From NCBI GenBank assembly GCA_030141605.1, contig JAQGDQ010000122.1, positions 379,001 through 443,000 on the forward strand: 64,000 bases of DNA, given 5' to 3'. Below are positions 49,001-61,770 of this stretch, piece after piece. The notes under the pieces were generated by a model. The model did no database searches. It had not been told where the DNA came from and saw only the letters and a program-made list of their open reading frames with translations. Position numbers and translations under genes: made by a program. The stretch's first letter is position 1, and the number at the start of each line of letters is the position of its first letter. The DNA comes from Tubiluchus corallicola. Its lineage: Eukaryota > Priapulida > Priapulimorpha > Priapulimorphida > Tubiluchidae.

Positions 49001-52000
49001 TTAAACCATTACGTAATATGCAAGGCGTACCGAGTTCAATTATATTTGTGTTGCAGCTGGCATAGTATGTTGTTACTTCAGGTATGGTATCGCTAAAACA
49101 AAAATACGTGAATAATATAGTTAAACTTGAAACCATAAAGCATAGCAAGATATAGTGAAATAATTTTGGTGATGAATGACTTCGTAACTTCAAAAGCCGT
49201 CAAACAAGTATTGGTGAAAAGGTTATTAAGTTTAACACACATGGATTGGAAAAAGCACGAAATGGAAAACAGAAAACAAGGTATTTGTCGTCCTCGTGTA
49301 ATAGAAAAAAAAACAAAAACAAATGTTTTTCGAAACGTAATGTCGAACAAGCAGTGCTTGATTCGTGAAACAGAAGCAAGAAGTTTGTCGGCCGCATACA
49401 TTGGCCATTTCATGAAGCGCTAAATAACTGCAGGGCAACAAAACTAGTCATGGAAAACAAGTCACGCATGAAGAAAATGGCAGCCTTTATCGCCTTCATT
49501 ATAAAATACTGTTTTGGGCAGCATGTTTTAGTTTCTTGTATGGGGGGGTGTTCATTTTATGTGCACATATGGACGAACACGAAAACCCTGCAAGACACAT
49601 TAGCATGGTGTTTTTGTCATCTTCTTGCCCTGTATTCTATCTATATATAGATATGCTAGGCTTTAGATAGGAGCAGTTAGTTTGTATTCATAGAAAACTT
49701 TTAATATGACAGCACGAATAAAGTTGATATTGATCTACTTTGTAGGCACGCACGTGATGGAAGGCAGCGGAAAGATGTTAACTGTAGCAGTGGGGATAAA
49801 TTCCCAGACGGGAATTATTTTTACCTTGCTAGGTGCAGCTACAGAAGAGCAAACGAAGCAAACAAAAGAGAAAAAGAAAAAAGGTACGGACATTCATAAA
49901 GTGATTGTTACTAATTACAACAGTTTGATAATGAATATGATTGTGGTAATGATAATATTAACTGGATTTAATAATATTGTTATTTCCAAAACAATAAAGA
50001 AACTTATATTGAAGGTAACCGAACTTGTTTTTCAGCTTTTTTTCTTGGTATTGAATCTTGGCGTGGAAATTTGCGTTACCATTTTGTCCTGTAAAATTTC
50101 CCATTGCGTTTGTCCCTATAAAATCTACATTGGATCATATTTTCATCTTGTTAAATTCCTGGTTTTCTATCTTCTGGTCCAAATTGTGCACTTTGATCTC
50201 GGATGTCAAAGGTTTGTGGAGCTTGATTTTGAGACTCGAGCTTGATTTTGAGACTGGAGCTTGATTTTGAGACTAGAGCTTGATTTTGAGACTGGAGCTT
50301 GATTTTGAGACTGGATCTTGATTTTGAGGCTCGAGCTTGATTTTGAGACTCGAGCTTGATTTTGAGACTAGAGCTTGATTTTGAGACTGGAGCTTGATTT
50401 TGAGACTGGAGCTTGATTTTGAGACTCGAGCTTGATTTTGAGACTCGAGCTTGATTTTGAGACTCGAGCTTGATTTTGAGACCGGAGCTTGATTTTGAGA
50501 CCGGAGCTTGATTTTGAGACCGGAGCTTGATTTTGAGACCGGAGCTTGATTTTGAGACTGGAGTTTGATTTTGAGACTGGAGCTTCATTTAGTGACTCCA
50601 GCTTGATTTTGAGACTGGAGCTTGATTTTGAGACTCGAGCTTGATTTTGAGACTCGAGCTTGATTTTGAGACTCGAGCTTGATTTTGAGACTCGAGCTTA
50701 ATTTTGAGACTCGAGCTTGGTTTTGAGACTCGAGCTTGGTTTTGAGACTGGAGCTTGATTTTGAGACTCGAGCTTGATTTTGAGACTCGAGCTTGATTTT
50801 GAGACTCGAGCTTGATTTTGAGACTGGAGCTTGATTTTGAGACTGGAGCTTGATTTTGAGCCTTGAGCTTGATTTCAAAATATTGTATAAAGAAACTCGG
50901 TACTTACAATCGCAGATGGTGTACTCATTTCAGACTTGTAAGCATATAATTTTTCTTGTAAGCACATAAGCATCTAGGAAAAATTTCCTAGATTAAGCAT
51001 CTAGGAAAAATTTCCTAGATGTGTTGATACTTAATTTACTAAGTGGCTCTGCTGTTAAGCTTGTTCGAGAACTTCACAGATGCCTGCTTAGTATTCCGAC
51101 GTTTGTGTCTGTTGTCGTTTCAAACAAGCATAAGCCGCCCTTAAGGCAGCATTCTTCAGTCCTGCATTGACGTTGTAAGCTTTGGTGGAATTTAACGCAT
51201 GCCCGTCATGTTTACTATACACTTTTTAAAGATGACAGCATTTCTGAACCTGATATTTCTGAAGCTCATTCTTTCTGAACATGTGGGTTCCAGAAATTGC
51301 CACTATAAGGGGCTGTTAGGGTGAAACCATATTCACTGTGTATAGTTTTGTGTAGTGTTAGCCATCTTTTATGAAAGTGAGTCTGGATGTCTCGTCTTCT
51401 CTCTAGAATGTATTTCCCAATGAGGCTATCCATACAGTTACTGCGGCACCCAGTTTTATAGCTTTTCTGCAGAAATGTGTAAGTTTTCGCCCTGTTTCAT
51501 GACTCTTAACATTTGACAAAAAATCGGCCATTTTTCTCCGTAAGAACTAGTTTTTGTTAAATACCTGTACGTCTTTGCTCACTACTTTAAATGTCAAAAT
51601 CTGAATCCACACTCGTGTCAGCTTCGTTTGTGGCTTAAAAGTTAAACGGTTCTGTCAGACGGGACGTAATCTTGACAATATCAATGTGAAATTGATGACT
51701 AAGATTTACAACAACACTTAAGCTGATTGGACCACCAATCATCTTGTACAGCTAGCTCGCAACTGGTTTGGTTTGAATCTGGACATGTTTACAGATAAAC
51801 ATGGTTTAGAAGATTGTCACTCATAAATGACAGCAAGAGAGAAACATCGTTAAGAAACAAGAGATTAACGTTGATGATGGTTATTTTCTGTCTGTTCAGA
51901 TTGGATTGGAGTGGATTGGAGAATGTACTGTAGCATTATTTAAAGTAGCCTACGCTGCATGACCATTTCTTGGCACCGTTAGTTACAAATTAATTCCACA

Positions 52001-55000
52001 TACTGTTGAGTAACCTGGACTAAAATACCTGTAAAACAGAAAAGTCAACTAGTCATATATTCCTTTCTGTATGAGGAAGACAGTTCTACAGAACTGAACA
52101 ACTGAGAATTATCGTGCTACTATCAGCATTTAGAAAACCTTGTGAGTTTGTTGCGCTGATGCAAGACTATAAAATTAGTGCTTAGCCATTGACTTTTTGA
52201 TGTTTTCTGCCTGCACTGCTTAATCAAAATGCACAAAGTCGATTTTGTGAATTCAGTTTCACACTGCTTAGCATAATTTATGAACTACTGATCATGTACA
52301 GTGATGAGCAAAGGAAGTAGCTGAGTAATTAACGGTGTTAAAATGGATGGCATCCAAACGTTGAGGCCTTGATAATTAGCCAGGCTCTGGTCCTGCCACA
52401 AACATGTAAACTAAGAAGGTATTGCTGTTGAGTGCTGGTCACTAGCTTGCAGTATGCTAATAGTTGTGGGTTAAAATGCTATGATGGATCAAGTTTCTGT
52501 TTCTCGTGAAATGAGCTTTGTGTTATATTGTCTATCTATTCTTTAGCTAATGGATAAACATTTATCAGTATGATTAACTAGACAAGCTCATTAGCTGCAG
52601 GTTTTTTACAACATTTACAGTCATCTTGCTTGTGGCAAATATGTATATATAGCATTCAGTTCCATGTATTGGTATTGATTTTCACTTTGTTCTGCAACGA
52701 AAGATTACTTAAAAGCTATAGATCGGAAAAATTCATTACATTTCTGGAGTAATGTTTGCATATGAGACACTTTTGTCAGTGATGTATATCCTAAACCTCG
52801 TAAAATTTTCTCGGATTCGACAGACGACACCCAGATACACAGTATTACCAGCCCAGCAGCGTTGATGCCGCACATGACCATAGTCTGATAACGTCGGGCT
52901 TTTGTCGGGGTCATTAAGTTGGATTATCGGCGCAAATTTCCCAACTTGGTAGATGGATTTTGTTAAAGTTCGTTTTATGAGTACGCTTAACGCCGAAAAT
53001 TCTCAAACGCTTCAAAGGACATTTTCCACCGGGATGTTTTTGTGAAGAATTATTATTGCCGCGTTATTCTCTCGGCTTGTTATTGTATAAATTGCTTATC
53101 AAACGAACGTTTCTCCTTCGGTATTGATTCAGTTTTAATTATTAGCCTTGCATGATTTTCTGTGTGTGATTGTGTGTTGTGTGTTTTTTCTTGATAATAC
53201 AGGGCATCAAAGCATCGAGCTCACTTGTTTTGTCATGCAGAAATTGTTTCAATTGTGCATGAGGACATTTGAAAGTTGTGTTTTTGAAAATGTTATTCGT
53301 TTAGGAGAATACTGCGGGCATTGGGATTGTATTGTTGAGAAAGTCAGAGTTTTATTGAAGCTTGTGAATAATTAATTGTTGATTTTCAAGCAAACTGATG
53401 TATATATGTATACAGGACTTTTGTGTGCTCATGTGAGCACTTTAAGGGTGCTGCCATGTTATCAACATTTTCATAGCCATCTTTTACCAAACATCGTGAA
53501 AAAAGTACGCAAATCATTGTCCAAGAAAGTGCAAGTACTGTCACAGTTAGCAGACTTCTTGCAGCGTTTTTGGACTGTTGATGTGAGACAATGGTTTCCA
53601 CTCTTGCTCATGATTTTGCTGGCTGTTGACTCAACTCAAATCATAAGTGTGTCATTGCCTTAGACATAATCTTAGCTTGTTTAAATTGACATTTACATTT
53701 TTCATGTTTTTCATTGTTTAGCATGCTGTAGGCTGATATCCAACACTAAATGAGAGGGCTTATTTAGCACATTTGGCAGAACAGTAATATAGTTTATCAA
53801 AGATAATCCTTAGTGAGCTACTGAACCAGTAGATATGTCTTCCATTTGGATGTGTATGTGTTTTCCATCAAAAAGATAAATGCAGATGCAGCTAAGAAGC
53901 TAAAAACACCTGGAGACAGTTTTACCAGTGATCACTCATCCGTTTAACTTGGTCGTAATATTGCTTTACTTTGGTCGTAAGTCACATGCTGTTACTACTC
54001 AGCTGACCGCTATGGATATTTTTACATTTTTTGCACATTGTGCTTGTTAAGTCGAAAACCTCTAGTGGTTTTTCTGTGTTGCAAATTACAGACAGCCGTA
54101 CTAACCTATATAAATTTAGGAATTGTGTTTTCCAAGAATTTACTTTATTTTAGATGTTGTAATGTTGTTTTGAGGCTGTCTCTCACATCTTGTAAACGAA
54201 TGAACATCTAATATTCTGAGGAAATAAAAACATATTATGGAAATTGAAGCTAGAAAATTGCATTTCTAAAATGTGTTTTTATTTTATTGTCGTCATAAAT
54301 AGTGGCTCTTTTTCTATTGACGAATTTGCTTTCCTTTCTTTTGCATGGCCGACGGTGCCATCTTTAGGCAAAAAAAGCAAAAATAAAGAGATGCAGGAAA
54401 TTCCGCAAGGTTTGATGCTACTGATTACATGTGTATTGAATGCTTGAATGAATGATTTATTTGTATCTGTTTCTTTCTTTATCTTTCGACCCCAGAGAGC
54501 TTATTGCTTTGTAAAACGTATGACATGTCATACGTTGCCGGTGGAATGCCGTGCTACAGTACAGCATGATGGCAATGCATTATGAGAAAATATTTTTTCC
54601 TTAAATTTTGATTTTTGGACACGAGGGAATTGCGCCCTCCATTTGTAAGTCACAGTTCCCGTTCAAATGACTTAGGCAGTCATTTAGGGGAATTATTCAG
54701 GATTATTCCCAATTTTTTTGTTGCAGAAAAGTTTTTGTCATTGTTTATTTGCAAGTGTAACATTTCTTGCAGTGGTTGTCTTTGTTTATTTTCTACCCCC
54801 CATGTTTGTTGTTCCGTCGGGTTTAATTTGCAGTTTGCAATTTTATGATTTCCTAGGTAAGTTTTGCTTATGATAGATCACAGTGCCGTGCATGGAGAAA
54901 TGCAGTTTTCATTATTTTTTGGTGTAAAGAGTTTATTACACTGTGCTGTGGCAATGCATGCTTTATTTGTGCAAGTTGACAAACAAGAAGATGTTTTGTA

Positions 55001-58000
55001 TGGAATTATCCCGCATTGGCATACGTAATTATGCTAAAACTGGAATTGCAAAACATTTCACGAAACAAAATTTCAATTTTCTTTTTTTGTGTTTTTTGTA
55101 GCATACATGGACATCAGATTTAGTATGTTCTATTTCTTGTCTCATTATTTTTTCTTGTCCGTGTGCACCAGGCTTTAGCACTCTACGAAGTCTAAAATTA
55201 TGACTTTGAAAACATAAACCAGTTTTAGCATAATTGCACAATTATTTATATCAACAAAAAGATTCCCCATGAAGCCCTGACTGTTTTGTAAAGACATAGA
55301 ATTCGTTAAAATCTCTCATTAAAGGAAAAGACACGAATTTTCACTCCACCACTGTGGACTAACTTTAGGTGATAATGACAAATGATCACTAAATGTAACC
55401 CACCACAAACGGTTTGCGTGCATCAAACAGTTTGTTGCTAGAAGTTATTTACTTCTGTCCTGTGATCCTGTCCTAGTGCTTTTGTAACGTTTTCTGCTGC
55501 TTGTGTTCTGTGCAACGTACGCTGTTTTATGTGACTGTGTTCTTATGGTGTCTTCTGCTATTGATATTGAATGTGTTTACCTTACAAAACCAAATGTAAT
55601 AATTAAATTTTACATTTATTGCAAATGCAATTGTAGATTACAATTGTTAGTATTTTGTGATTGTCTCTGTCTTTTTTCACGTGAAGATGGTCTACAGTGG
55701 TAAGATTAAACACTACCTTTCTTCTTTTTTGTGGCATTTTTTTATGAATTTTCTCCATGTTATTAGGACATGCAACTCGGCGAATGACAAAAATTAAAAG
55801 TTTACAATGGAAATGATTAGTTTTTTAACAAAGTGCTTCATGGTTAACCCTTTCACTACGTAGTTGCTTTTTAACAGGGCTGCTTTGGCTTCTGCACATT
55901 TGACAATAACTTCATGTGGTGTTTTACTAAAAAATAATATTGTAAATAAACAAATAACAGTCATATTATAAAACACTAATATTGAATGTTAGTTTTATTT
56001 GTATACATGCACACACACCCATGCACGTACACATGCACTCATGCACGCATATATGCACGTACACGCCCGTGCATATAGGACATACATATATTTAGAAGCT
56101 AATTTTCACAAAAGTCATATTACTGATCCATAATATGCAATTATTTTATAAGGATGCAGAATAAGTGACTAAACATGCGTTTCATCAATGATCTGCAAGT
56201 GATTTTGCATGGAAACAGACCATACAGTACAGTATTATGGAATGCACCTGGCTTTAGATGCTGATTGGCTGGTTAGCGTTACTTGTTGCAAAGCAATGCC
56301 AATCCCACCGCTGTTAAACTCTTCTAAATTGTTTTTGCATGACCGTAGCAGCAAAAATAAGCAGACCTGGGTAACTTAACTGCGCTTACCTCTGGCGGCA
56401 ATCTGTCACCTTCAGTTCCTTACAAGAAAAATGTAGGCGACAGTGTGCCGCCATCCGTAGTGAAAGGGTTAATCACATTCCATATAATCACTTGTTCTCC
56501 AGTTACTTATTTTCTCTTATCATGCCATTGTTTTTTTACCATGAACATTATCATGCCATGTTCGGTGTCGATATATTCTGCAGTAACTATGTACAGAGTT
56601 ATAGTAACCTTTTAACACAAAGTGCTCTAATGATGAAAAGAATCTCTCTAAACTGGACTAAAGATAAAATATTACTGTATTTCTTGAAGAAATTAACTTT
56701 TGTCAAATTTTAAATTTGTTATTGATGATGTTGTCGTGACTTTCAAAGTGTCTTGTGCTGTTGTGTCATATGTTATGTCATGTTATATGACTTAAAAAAA
56801 TCAAGCTATATTGTTGCGTTTCTATTTGTTTTGTAATGAAATTTTTTCTATCTGCGTTTTTCTTATTTACATCTTGTAATTTAGTATCAGTAAAAGTATT
56901 AATATTATACTTTTCCTGGTTGGCATTTTTTAAAAGCATTTAAATGAAAGAGCGAATTTGGAATTGTTTATTCTGACCAACAGTTACTGTACAATTTCCC
57001 TGCTTTCGAGTTTACTTCTCTTGCTAAACTAAAGCACAAACATGTAGTATTTGATAACTTTGTAGATGAAACACAAGCTGAGGACAACATCGTTCTCAAC
57101 GAAGTACAGTCTCAGCTGCAGACCAACCACAAGGAAGATTTGGTCGAAAAGACACAGAATGACAAGAAAGTGCAAATCGTAGATCCGGGAGCCGACTCGT
57201 CAGTCGGGGTCGAAGGCGAGGCTGAGGATCAGCAGGGATTTAATGTTAAAGACAAATCTGTACTACAAGCTAAACTCACAAAATTAGCTATACAGATTGG
57301 TTACATTGGTAAGTCATGAATTAAACACATTTTGTTGGTTAACTCTTGAAAATAAGCTTGCCAGATGTCTCGTTCTTTTTGTCCATTTTTAGCCATTTAT
57401 ATTTGTATCCTGTTTTTTCCTAAATTCTTTCTCGTAGTTTTTAATTAGTTAGATTATGACTGTGATTACCAGTATCACTTCTCTGACTCTACTCTCTAGC
57501 AGCCACAGTCATAATTTAACTAATTAATGATATCGTTAGTTGCCAGCTAATTTGAGAAAAGTGTTGATACCATAAGTGTTTCCAATTGTTTTTGTCTGGT
57601 TTGCCAACTAATGTTTTCACAAACAACACACAGTGTATATAACATAGCAGGCATTTTGGCTTCTTCCGTTTTGAAATCATTATCCTTAGATAATCCTACA
57701 CTTTGCGTTATTTTCTATGAAATTGTTTTTTGTAGTGTGTTTCAGCCAACCAGCACAAATCATATTAAGTTAGGAATTTCCACTCGGCTTCCGTCTTATA
57801 TTCACGTATATTTGTCATTGATTTCAGTTCTAAATCTCTTAACTCAACATTCGTACAATTGATTTATTGTTCAAATGGTGTGGATCTGAAAAAAGATGAA
57901 AGGAGATGGAAATTTTCTTGCACACTTGATTTTTAGAACTTACATAGTATGAATTTATGTCAATGTAATATGCCCTAAACATGTTTAAACTAAAATTAAA

Positions 58001-61000
58001 TTCCTACTTGACAGCTAGCTCTTTATTGTGTAAATCTACTTTACCAGTTTTCATTTTTCTTGCTCAGGGTAGTTTAAACCAGTAATCACATTCCTCTTAT
58101 TAAAAGGAGCACTGCTTCCTGGTGCAAGTTCTGATTCCCCTAGGAGGAGCACCATCCTAGTTTTTCGCATAGCAGCTTTGTACTGTGTAATTCAATTAAT
58201 GCGCCTCACGGCATAGTCTCATAACCAAAGACATTTGATTGAGTTTAGCGCTTCTACTGTGACAAAGTTGCTTAATTCGCAACTTTCAATAGTCTCATCT
58301 GGCTCTAATTGAGAAAAAATATATTTGTACATGCTGGAGTACTTAATAATTTATATAAAACGTAAATGTAGTGAATACAGGTTTAGTTAGTATATAACAG
58401 CATGATTTCTTAGCAATTTTAGCATGTATCTTGTTTACAAACTAAGATTAATTATGTGAATAAAGTGAAAATGCAAGGCCTAATATGGATCTTTTCCAGT
58501 ACGACACGCACCCCGTCCGTCCATTCAATATTCTTCCCTAATGTATTTATGTTCCTCGGCTTGACCAGAATTTTCCTACGATTTTTCAGTTTAACATTGT
58601 GTGACCAATTTGCAAATCGTATTGTTGTATTTTCTTCGCCATCAGTTTTTAAAATCGGGCAGCATTCTCATTAGGCTTGAAACGCTGCCTGTCAGTTACA
58701 CTGCATTAAAAACTTTAGTTAGATACTTAACCTTGAGTGGAGGCGAAGAACAATGCGTGGGAGAAGCTGATTGTGCCCTGCATGCCCTTCTAAAAGACGT
58801 GGCATCGGCTGTTATTAATGGTCGCTGCAAAAAACTGCTGTCATTTTCATTTGCTGCTACTAATGTTTACTGGTGTGATATTGGTCGTGAGTACATCAGC
58901 ATCAGGACTGTTTGCAACCGAAACAGGAATTATGTATGATTATAAAAACACCTTGTCTTTTTCCTGCGGGACAAAACATTCTACTTTTTATAAGCAAAAA
59001 TCAAGCGTAGCCACATGAAATTCACTTTTATTTCTTTTCTTTAAAAATTTGACATGAATGCAAAAGAAGTAGTAGTTGCTGGCTACTTTGAGAAAAGTGT
59101 TATAACAGTAACTATCCCCTTACTGTCATGGGCAAGGGGTGACTCTGTTGGATTGTGTGCTACAAGGAGGAAACCTCAGGCCTCCTTTGTCACGCTGTGC
59201 TGATATCTTACTTGGTAGAGCATGGGAGTACTAACCCCAGGTCTCGGGTTCAAATCCCAACCAGTCCACAATATTTCAACATCTCCGCAATGGGTAATAA
59301 TTGTGAAAAAGAACCGAATTGTTTGTAAACACTCTAACATTCACGGTTATAATGTAACTTATTAACAAAAGCAAAAGAAATTCAGGAATTTTGTAGACTT
59401 ATTAAAGTTATTAAACTGTTTGGCTGATTGTTAAAAGTTTTACTATTTTTATTAGAGGTTTTATGAATTACTTAAAAAATTAAGTAAAATCTATTCATAA
59501 TAAAGTTTTGTTAGTTGGAAGTCTAATCACAGAGAAAAACCACCTGAAATTGTCATGTAATATCCCAATATTACAACTTGTGCTGTCAAAACGACGCCTA
59601 AAAGGATTTGTAGCTTACTAATTTTGAAAATCTGAAGCACTCCAGGAATAGGAACTAAAAAAACTTCTGACAACCAGCAAGCAAAAATTGTTTTAAGTTT
59701 GATTTATTTTAACAGTTTATGTTTTGTCCTCTAGATTGAATCTTTAACTTATCTAAAATTGAAAACTTGAGCATTGATTATATTCACTTAATGTTATATA
59801 TACAGTAGGTGTGGCTAATGATAGTCATTGTCACATGAGAAGGGTTTGGTAACGTGAATGTCTAGTTATTAATGCTTTTAATGTGTATTTACTAGATTAT
59901 CTGTGAAGGGTACGTGAAAATTAATGATATTTTTATGTATTTCGTCATTTTTATAAATTGTTTATTTTATGCACACTAATTTCATTTTTTGTGTGTGCAT
60001 ATACTAAAAATTCCTTGTTATGTTTTGTATATTTGTATATATGGCCGTATCCGTTATGGTACAAAATAAATTAATAATAATAATTTTGGTTATAATATAA
60101 TTTTATTTTATTTTACAGTCTCCAATGATGTCAACTGTTTTTTAAAACATATTGCATGATTTTAATAAATCTGGTTGATATAAATATCAATTATTTTCTA
60201 ATAAAATAATGAATTGCTTGCTTACCTTTATATGTTTGCAGGTTCAGCCATTGCCATCCTCACTGTTGTCATTCTCATCATCACATTTTGCTTTGACGAG
60301 TTTGTCAAAAAGGACAAATCGTGGAATCCATATTATGCCAACTATTTTGTCAAGTTCTTCATTATCGGTGTTACCGTGCTCGTTGTTGCCGTTCCAGAAG
60401 GTCTTCCACTTGCCGTTACCCTCTCTCTCGCTTATTCTGTAAAGGTTAGTGTTTTTGAACGGTTCAGGATATTCGAAAGAACGCTAATTGCTGCAGCGGT
60501 AAGGTAAATAACCGAATGGTTATGGTGTGTGCTTAGTGATAGAAGTGAACCAGTGCCGAGGTTTGTTTATAAATGGGTAGGTAGCTGCCAGGGTTCAATC
60601 CTCACTGGGACAGTTTCATTTACCATAATGATTCCATGTTCAAGGTGCTCCGGTGTATTAAAAATGAAATCTATTTGTTTCTGGTCATGAATCTTGTCAC
60701 CACACTTCACTTAATCAACTATTTATTTAAAGACCATACATCTTTGCTTCTAATGCCAGTAAGACTGGATGAACCTACATTTTATATTGTTCATGACGGT
60801 ATTCTTGAGAAAACCTTATCAGAACTTTTCAAATTGATTGTAACATAGAAAAGTTGTTTTACAAAAGTTACTTGGTTTTAGTTGGTGCAAAGTTTTTGGT
60901 ATCGTGAATGTACTGGGTTAGGAATGTTCTTATTTTTCCGTGTCTTTCTATATGGAAGCATAAGTCATCATAAATTCTGACCATTATAAACATCACATAA

Positions 61001-61557
61001 TTTAGAGTCAATGAGTCTTAACAACTGTCATGCCCTCACAGCAAATACCAACTATGTAATAATGTAAGTGATTTACAATGAATTTTATGAGGGCATTTCT
61101 TTTTTTCTTTGTTTTTAGCATTGCAGGAAATTTGTCTAATTTCGTGGTTTCTTTTTTTTCAGAAAATGATGAAGGACAATAATTTAGTGCGACATTTAGA
61201 CGCTTGTGAAACAATGGGCAATGCTACGGCCATTTGCTCTGACAAGACTGGAACACTAACAACGAACCGCATGACTGTTGTGCAGTGTTTTTTAGCAGGT
61301 ACTGTACTTAGTGGTGTCACACTGGTTTGTGTCGAGTTGTGATAGTGTACTGTGCCCTGTCGGCCTCTCCACTGCGGTGGAATCTTCACAAAGCTACAAT
61401 GATTTTTAATAATATCGAACTTGGTAATATTTGTCAGAACTTTTGTTGTAAATTTTTTCTGATAATTATTATTGTCCTCCTCCTGCCGTCATCACCGTCA
61501 TCATCTTCTTCATCGTCATCATTATCATCACTATTCTAATTCTTTTCACCTTTTTCA

Positions 61558-61593
<36 letters not shown>

Positions 61594-61732
61594 CATTATC
61601 ATTATCATTATCATTATCATTATCATTATCATTATCATTATCATTATCATTATCATTATCATTATCATTATCATTATCATTATCATTATCATTATCATTA
61701 TCATTATCATTATCATTATCATTATCATTATC

Positions 61733-61770
<38 letters not shown>

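Larger units (their letters stand above)
49884..57065 (+). other. PMCA intron 5 (about 7.2 kb)
   Basis: Corresponds to the region of vertebrate splice site A. Holds the 19-bp minisatellite (50219-50875), twin palindromes (50972-51020), an antisense CpG islet with a short ORF (52700-53120) and a piggyBac-like MITE (55848-56468). No small in-frame alternative exon could be recognised, but a short one (about 40 nt) could easily be missed by eye. Confidence 0.85.
57309..60241 (+). other. PMCA intron 6
   Basis: 2.9 kb. Contains a 24-bp inverted repeat (57441-57527) and a tRNA-like relic (59205-59275). A frame near 58740-58900 is CpG-richer, but no flanking splice sites fit and the pump reads through without it. 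Confidence 0.85.

Noticed and set aside
49166-49423. Overlapping frames of 65-106 codons on both strands in PMCA intron 4
   Set aside because: No conserved pattern; three different frames are open over the same DNA, which is what chance AT-rich sequence gives.
50151-50878. Long minus-strand frames of 97 and 145 codons with KIKL/SQNQ-type repeats
   Set aside because: They are translations of the 19-bp minisatellite (three units equal 19 codons) and lie in a PMCA intron. No coding evidence.
58601-58939. Plus-strand frame containing [14 protein letters not shown], vaguely like the PMCA nucleotide-domain text VGNKTECALLG
   Set aside because: It sits between exons 6 and 7, far before the place where that motif belongs, has no fitting splice sites, and the pump sequence is continuous without it.
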